Source: Chryseobacterium carnipullorum (GTDB taxonomy: Bacteria > Bacteroidota > Bacteroidia > Flavobacteriales > Weeksellaceae). Taken from it: DNA of 64,000 bases. The notes below the pieces were generated by a model that was given only the letters and a program-made list of their open reading frames with translations, ran no database searches and was not told the DNA's origin. The first letter of the stretch is position 1. Each line of letters begins with the position of its first letter. Of this stretch, positions 59,926-64,000 are shown one piece after another. A program made the translations under genes and the position numbers. The stretch lies in assembly GCF_900142785.1 (NCBI RefSeq), contig NZ_FRCD01000007.1, positions 175,337 through 239,336 on the forward strand, in the 5' to 3' direction.

Positions 59926-60969
59926 ATGAAACTGAACAAATTTTTACATTTTCTTTTTGCTTTTACCCTTCTCTTGGGCATTGTATCGTGTAACAGTGAT
60001 AACAATGATGAGCCGGAAATATTCTACGGCAATGGTTTTTTGATCGCTAATGAAGGTACCTTTGGAAAGCCTGAAGGTGACGTAACGTTTGTAAGTGCAG
60101 ACCTGAACCTTAAACAGGACAATGTTTTCTCCCTTAATAACGGAGGAGCGAAATTAGGAGATGTTTTACAAATGATTGCATTCAATGGTGACAACGCGTA
60201 TCTTCTGTTGAATAATTCCAATAAGATCCAGGTGGCAAACCGTTATAATTTTAAAGCAAGTGGCCAAATCACAGCTGAACTTAATACTCCACGTTATATG
60301 GCTTTTGCCAACAACAATATTTATGTAACGAATGATAAATATGGAGGTGATAAGTTTGTGAGTATTTATAAGATCTCTGACGGTTCTTTCATTAAGAAAA
60401 TTCCTTTTACAGATGCTGCTGAAAGAATTGTAGAAGCCGGAAACAATATCTTTGTACAGAATGCATCATTCGGTTTTGGAAATAAGATTTCTTATATCAA
60501 TACTTCTACAAATGAAGTTCAGTCTACCATTACTTTACCTAACGTCAATATCAATAAGATCATTTCAAACAACCAAAATGTGTATGCTATTGCTGCCGGA
60601 ACTGCTGATTCTTATATCTATCAGATTTCAAGCACAGGAAACCTTACAAAGACAACGACTTTAACAGGTATTGCGAATGCTAAAAACCTTGAAATTTCGA
60701 ATGGTAAATTTTACTTCACCTCAGGGAAAAATGTATACACCATGGATATGAGTGCTACAACAGCTCCTACTTCACCACTATTTACAGTAGCAAACAGTGT
60801 TGACGCCTATTCTGCTTTATATGGATTCAGTGTGATCAACGATAAAATTTTCACTTCTGATTCAAATGGATTTACCCAGGCTAGCAAAATTGTAGTTTAT
60901 AATACTTCAGGAGCTATCATCAGAGCATTTACTACGGGAATAGGGTCTAATTCAGTGTATCCAAACTAA
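59926..60969 (+). CDS. BtuG-like surface lipoprotein (DUF5074/YncE-like propeller)
   Basis: A 347-residue lipoprotein (GIVSC, Cys22) with YncE-like beta-propeller repeats after a short Asn/Asp-rich linker (GNGFLIANEGTFGKPEGDVTF; RYMAFANNNIYVTND; ERIVEAGNNIFVQNASFG; NVYAIAAG). BtuG proteins of Bacteroidota are surface propellers that capture vitamin B12 and pass it to BtuB; the 13-bp distance from the riboswitch-controlled receptor supports that role. ATG 59926 starts the leader; the open frame extends back into btuB-like coding sequence. It ends with a clear terminator. Confidence 0.85.
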   Translation: MKLNKFLHFLFAFTLLLGIVSCNSDNNDEPEIFYGNGFLIANEGTFGKPEGDVTFVSADLNLKQDNVFSLNNGGAKLGDVLQMIAFNGDNAYLLLNNSNKIQVANRYNFKASGQITAELNTPRYMAFANNNIYVTNDKYGGDKFVSIYKISDGSFIKKIPFTDAAERIVEAGNNIFVQNASFGFGNKISYINTSTNEVQSTITLPNVNINKIISNNQNVYAIAAGTADSYIYQISSTGNLTKTTTLTGIANAKNLEISNGKFYFTSGKNVYTMDMSATTAPTSPLFTVANSVDAYSALYGFSVINDKIFTSDSNGFTQASKIVVYNTSGAIIRAFTTGIGSNSVYPN

Positions 60970-61030
60970 GACATTAATACTTCGGTATTATTTATAAATT
61001 TTATTTTTTTTCATCATTTGTGTTTTTTTT

Positions 61031-61060
61031 CAGGCCGCTTCTTCGAAGCGGCCTGATTTT
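61031..61060 (+). terminator. Terminator of the B12 uptake operon
   Basis: Stem CAGGCCGCTTC / GAAGCGGCCTG (61031-61041 with 61045-61055, loop TTC), then ATTTTGTTTT. Confidence 0.9.
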
Positions 61061-61073
61061 GTTTTCACGGATA

Positions 61074-61112
61074 AAAAAAGCTTCGGCGGGATTTATCCCG
61101 CCGAAGCTTTTT
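61074..61112. terminator. Bidirectional terminator
   Basis: A perfect inverted repeat with A/T tails: 61074-61092 with 61095-61113, GC-rich core GCTTCGGCGGGAT. On the minus strand it terminates the CCA-adding enzyme gene, whose stop is 14 bp away. Confidence 0.88.
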
Positions 61113-61126
61113 TATTAAGTCTTAAT

Positions 61127-62548
61127 TTAGTTATGTTTTAATCCCAATTTTTCAGCTTCAGCGATCACAAATTTCTCGGCTTCTTCCTTATCATTCAGGA
61201 TCTCCCCTTCAAGTATGGCTTCTTTTACTTTCTCTTTCAGGATTCCAATTTCTTTTCCGGGTTTAAGATTAAACATCTTCATAATTTCTTCTCCGGTAAT
61301 TGGCGGCTGAAAATTACGTACCTGATCCTTTTCCTCTACTTCTTTGATCTTCACCGCTACATATTCGAAATTCTTTTTGAATCTTTCCTGCTTTTTAGAG
61401 TTTTTGGTAGTAATATCTGCTTTACAGAGGGTAAAAAGATCTTCCAGATTTTCTCCGGCATCAAACAAGAGTCTTCTCAATGCAGAATCTGAGGCATCAT
61501 CCGTGATCAGAGCAATGGGTCGTGATGAAAGTTTCACCATTTTCTGAACGTACTTCATATCACTTCCCAGCGGCTGTTTCAGTCTGTGGAAAAGAGTCTT
61601 TACCATCTTTGAGCCCAGAAACTCATGGCCATGGAAAGTCCATCCTGTACCTTCAACAAATTTTTTGGTTGGAGCTTTACCTACATCATGCAATAATGCT
61701 GACCAGCGAAGCCAAAGATTATCTGTATTTTCAGAAATATTGTCTACTACTTCCAAAGTGTGGTAGAAATTATCTTTATGAGTCTGTCCTTCTACTTCTT
61801 CTACTCCTTTCAGTTCTATAAGCTCGGGAATGATTAATTTTAAAAGACCAGTTTCCTCCATTAATCCTAGACCTACAGAAGGTTTTTTGGACATCATGAT
61901 CTTATTGAACTCTACCATGATCCTTTCCATAGAAACAATCTTGATTCTTTCTGCTTCCTGCTTAATGGCGTTCAAAGATTTCTCTTCGATCACAAAATTC
62001 AATGTAGAGGCAAAACGAACCGCTCTCATCATCCTCAACGGATCATCGGAATAGGTTTGTGCGGGTTCCAAAGGTGTTCTTAAAATTCCTTTTTCCAGAT
62101 CTTCAACTCCATTAAAGGGATCGATCAATGCTCCGAAATTAGCCTTATTTAAAGAAATTGCCATCGCATTGATGGTGAAATCTCTTCTTTTCTGGTCGTC
62201 TTCCAAAGTTCCACCTTCAACTTCAGGTTTTCTGCTGTTCTCGGTGTAGCTTTCTTTTCTGGCACCTACAAATTCCAGCTCAAGATCCTTATATTTGATC
62301 ATCGCTGTTCCGTATGTTTTAAAGACTGAAACTTTCAATTTAGGGTCAAGGTCCTTCGCTACAGTTTCAGCCAGCCCAATGCCGCTTTGTTCAGTCACAA
62401 AATCGATATCGGTAGATGCTGTTCTCTTCATCAGAAGATCACGGACATATCCACCGACAATATAGACGGACTGGTTATTTTTTTCTGCCGCATCAGCAAT
62501 GATCTTGAATAGTTTTAAATTTTTATTTTGGGTAAGATTAATTTTCAT
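61127..62548 (-). CDS. CCA-adding tRNA nucleotidyltransferase with HD domain
   Basis: A 473-residue nucleotidyltransferase of the class II polyA polymerase/CCA-enzyme type. The N-terminal catalytic core has IVGGYVRDLLM and STDIDF (two acidic metal ligands) and the RRDFTINAMA motif; head-neck helices follow, then an HD-type phosphohydrolase domain (LLHDVGKAPT near residue 290) with HGHEFLGSKM. It repairs or adds the 3' CCA of tRNA, which matches the missing CCA in tRNA-Phe at 26-98. ATG 62548 (MKINLTQNKN) is chosen over a frame opening at 62578. Confidence 0.92.
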   Translation of the reverse strand: MKINLTQNKNLKLFKIIADAAEKNNQSVYIVGGYVRDLLMKRTASTDIDFVTEQSGIGLAETVAKDLDPKLKVSVFKTYGTAMIKYKDLELEFVGARKESYTENSRKPEVEGGTLEDDQKRRDFTINAMAISLNKANFGALIDPFNGVEDLEKGILRTPLEPAQTYSDDPLRMMRAVRFASTLNFVIEEKSLNAIKQEAERIKIVSMERIMVEFNKIMMSKKPSVGLGLMEETGLLKLIIPELIELKGVEEVEGQTHKDNFYHTLEVVDNISENTDNLWLRWSALLHDVGKAPTKKFVEGTGWTFHGHEFLGSKMVKTLFHRLKQPLGSDMKYVQKMVKLSSRPIALITDDASDSALRRLLFDAGENLEDLFTLCKADITTKNSKKQERFKKNFEYVAVKIKEVEEKDQVRNFQPPITGEEIMKMFNLKPGKEIGILKEKVKEAILEGEILNDKEEAEKFVIAEAEKLGLKHN

Positions 62549-62590
62549 CGTTAATAAATAGATCGTCTTTTCTAGCAATGTATTTTTCCA

Positions 62591-62935
62591 TTAATCATAA
62601 TGGGCATACATCTTATTAATTTTTCCTTCATCATCAAAAAACATGACTTCTACAGCATATTTATCCATAATAGATTTATAATACAAAGCCACTGAATTTA
62701 CTCCTGCTGTTGATTTGATAAGTTCAAAATTCAAATCAGGGAATTTTTCCAATGCTTTTTTCCAATATTCCCATACATCATTTTTTCCCTTCAAAGTATT
62801 TTCTTTTCCTCCTGTAGCCAAAGTAATCATGGGTGTAGTCACCTCGATATCATCAGCATAATGGAATAGTATTTTATCCAGATCATGAGAATTCCAGGCA
62901 TTAATCCATTCTTCAGCAAAATTTTCATGGTTCAT
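62591..62935 (-). CDS. NTF2-like/SnoaL-type protein
   Basis: A 114-residue protein with an NTF2-like fold: FAEEWINAWNSHDLDKILFH at the N-terminus, YADDIEVTTPM, LKGKNDVWEYWKKALEKFPD, LYYKSIMDKYAVEVMFFDDEGK. Such small domains act as isomerases, hydrolases or ligand-binding partners; no catalytic set can be named. The ATG at 62935 is placed by the family N-terminus and a promoter element upstream; the open frame starts at 63010. It lies 42 bp upstream of the CCA-enzyme gene and may be co-transcribed with it. Confidence 0.8.
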   Translation of the reverse strand: MNHENFAEEWINAWNSHDLDKILFHYADDIEVTTPMITLATGGKENTLKGKNDVWEYWKKALEKFPDLNFELIKSTAGVNSVALYYKSIMDKYAVEVMFFDDEGKINKMYAHYD

Positions 62936-62962
62936 AGCACGTCTTTTATGAATTGAATAATG

Positions 62963-62970
62963 CAAAGATA
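62963..62970 (-). promoter_or_regulatory. Promoter -7 element of the NTF2-like gene
   Basis: Minus strand reads TATCTTTG (exact consensus), 27 bp upstream of ATG 62935; it also argues against the longer frame from 63010. Confidence 0.55.
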
Positions 62971-63040
62971 GAAATTTAAAAAAAGAAATCCTGCCAATAT
63001 ATGTTGACAAGATTTTAAATTGAGTGAATTACATAGGATT

Positions 63041-63589
63041 TTATTCACGAAGAACCTTAATCCTGTTATCATTCCATATTTTTATCACTGAAGAACCTGA
63101 ATATTTTGAAACTTTCTCTCTATCATCTTCTACAGCATAATCCACCAGTTTAACGATTTCCGGTGAAATATCCGAAAATTTCAGAGGACTTTTGTCACCA
63201 CTGAAATTGGCAGACGTAGAAACTAAGGGTCTGTTTAATTTTGTAATCAGCTTTTTGCAGAAATCTGTTTTTATCATTCTGATACCAATGCTACCGTCTT
63301 CAGCAAGTAGTTCCTTGGGAAGTCCACGCGGATTTTCATAAACAATCGTTACAGGTTTTTCGCTAAGATCCATAATTTCCCATGCCATTTCCGGAACATC
63401 CACCAGATCCTGAAGTCTCTTTTCAGATTCCACAAGAATGATCATGGATTTATTTTTTTCTCTTTTTTTGATGTCAAAGATCTTATTGACTGCTTCTATA
63501 TTGGTAGCATCACATCCAATTCCCCAGATCGTATCTGTAGGATAAAGAATGGTTCCGCCTGATTTTAGTATTTCAATAATATTTTCCAT
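63041..63589 (-). CDS. L-threonylcarbamoyladenylate synthase, TsaC/YrdC type
   Basis: A 182-residue YrdC-fold enzyme that forms threonylcarbamoyl-AMP for the t6A37 modification of tRNA. Landmarks: GGTILYPTDTIWGIGCDA (residues ~11-28), KKREKNKSMIILV, GIRMIK and RPLVSTSANFSGD. It lacks the Sua5 C-terminal domain, so it is the short TsaC form. It is immediately upstream of the NTF2-like gene (30-bp space from its stop to 63010). Confidence 0.92.
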   Translation of the reverse strand: MENIIEILKSGGTILYPTDTIWGIGCDATNIEAVNKIFDIKKREKNKSMIILVESEKRLQDLVDVPEMAWEIMDLSEKPVTIVYENPRGLPKELLAEDGSIGIRMIKTDFCKKLITKLNRPLVSTSANFSGDKSPLKFSDISPEIVKLVDYAVEDDREKVSKYSGSSVIKIWNDNRIKVLRE

Positions 63590-63774
63590 AATTCAACAGG
63601 GCATAAAACCCGTGTATAAAGGTAAAAAAACAAGAAGCTTCAGCCAAAAAATAGCGTGTTAAAATGTTGTGTTTTGATGAATATTTTATGTTGTGTAAAA
63701 AAAATATACTTTGTATTTAGCTTATCAATGATCATTGATGAATGATAAATGAATTGGGCTTCGCCCTATTCCCT

Positions 63775-63886
63775 CTCTTGTCTCTTATCTCTTATCTCTT
63801 ATCTCTTATCTCTTATCTCTTTTGTCTTGTCTCTTGTCTCTTGTCTCTTATCTGTTGTCTCTTGTCTGTTATCTCATATCTTTTGT
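63775..63886 (+). repeat. Imperfect heptanucleotide tandem array (CTCTTAT/CTCTTGT)
   Basis: About sixteen 7-bp units, mostly CTCTTAT and CTCTTGT with single variants (CTGTTGT, CTGTTAT, CTCATAT, CTTTTGT) and one 5-bp unit. It is strongly pyrimidine-biased on the plus strand. It lies in the 364-bp gap between tsaC and the 5S rRNA; the rest of the gap holds a small GGGCTTCGCCC hairpin (63757-63767) and the rRNA terminator. Confidence 0.9.
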
Positions 63887-63909
63887 CACCTTTGGGGTAT
63901 ATCACAAAA

Positions 63910-63943
63910 AAAAGTCTCATACAAATAAATGTATGAGACTTTT
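63910..63943 (-). terminator. Terminator of the rRNA operon
   Basis: A 13-bp perfect stem (63910-63922 with 63931-63943, loop AAATAAAT); on the minus strand it ends in a run of T. It is about 10 bp downstream of the 5S rRNA 3' end. Confidence 0.9.
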
Positions 63944-63953
63944 AAATAAAAAC

Positions 63954-64000
63954 TGGCGGCGGCCTACTCTCCCGCTTTCGCAGTACCATCGGCGCTGGTG
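63954..64000 (-). rRNA. 5S ribosomal RNA, 3' end (partial)
   Basis: The last ~47 bases read on the minus strand as CACCAGCGCCGATGGTACTG, then CGAAAGCGGGAGAGTAGGCC and GCCGCCAG, the conserved 3' half of bacterial 5S rRNA (GATGGTA, GGGAGAGTAGG). The gene continues beyond the right edge of the window, with the rest of the rRNA operon expected beyond. The 3' end is placed within a few bases. Confidence 0.9.

Noticed and set aside
63742..63936. 64-residue plus-strand frame rich in Leu-Ser-Leu-Ile
   Set aside because: It is the translation of the CTCTTAT/CTCTTGT heptanucleotide array; the apparent protein repeat follows from the 7-bp period.

Overview
The window looks like chromosome of a low-GC member of the Bacteroidota, most probably a flavobacterium close to Chryseobacterium (family Weeksellaceae). 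The signs are: promoters with the Bacteroidota -7 element TAnnTTTG and almost no Shine-Dalgarno sequences; TonB-dependent receptors paired with surface lipoproteins; a type IX secretion C-terminal sorting signal on an endonuclease; a mevalonate-pathway HMG-CoA synthase; a Hcp/VgrG set of the Bacteroidota-specific type VI system (T6SS subtype iii); and protein families such as DUF1343, DUF3575, DUF4136, DUF5522 and DUF4280. This assignment is inference from protein families, not from a marker-gene search.

Layout. 1-9.2 kb: tRNA-Phe, a thioredoxin/DUF3575 operon, divergent DUF1343 and FtsX-like permease genes whose start codons are 4 bp apart, a cysteine synthase, CbpA/CbpM co-chaperones and a dicarboxylate/glutamate-type symporter. 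9.3-13.9 kb: an alcohol/aldehyde oxidation cluster (DUF779, adhP-like, aldehyde dehydrogenase) with a divergent AraC-type regulator and a GC-rich foldable element in the middle. 13.9-26.9 kb: mainly minus-strand housekeeping genes (surface protein with coiled coil, HMG-CoA synthase, M1 aminopeptidase, serine hydrolase, thymidylate synthase, GreA-like factor, GH13 lipoprotein, a PhoR/PhoB-like pair), plus a decayed short-chain dehydrogenase fragment. 27-31 kb: a TonB receptor and beta-helix lipoprotein divergent from the PhoB-like regulator, with a Pho-box-like direct repeat between them. 31-38.7 kb: two paralogous amidohydrolases around an AraC regulator (one with a Tat-like leader and flanked by inverted copies of a dispersed repeat), hemL, a glucosaminidase/LysM protein and an ACC deaminase homologue. 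38.7-42.4 kb: a heptanucleotide array, small genes (DUF5522, DUF4136) and a T9SS-secreted endonuclease I.

42.5-55.5 kb is the most interesting part: a minus-strand run of about 14 genes that starts with a T6SS-iii Hcp/TssD and VgrG and continues with a probable Tle1 phospholipase effector next to a DUF2931 lipoprotein and a membrane protein (likely immunity), a LysM protein, a DUF4280 PAAR-like spike tip, a 944-residue protein with an OmpA-like domain and a membrane segment (likely a second effector), and three small lipoprotein/membrane genes (possible immunity). No sheath, baseplate or membrane-complex gene is present, so this is an orphan spike-and-cargo island that would have to fire through an apparatus encoded elsewhere.

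55.6-64 kb: DUF2752, NamA-type ene-reductase, cytidine deaminase, then a strong promoter and cobalamin riboswitch controlling a BtuB-like receptor and a BtuG-like surface lipoprotein, followed by CCA-adding enzyme, an NTF2-like protein, a TsaC/YrdC protein, a second heptanucleotide array and the 3' end of a 5S rRNA (minus strand) with its terminator at the window edge. All family names come from reading motifs; no database search was run.
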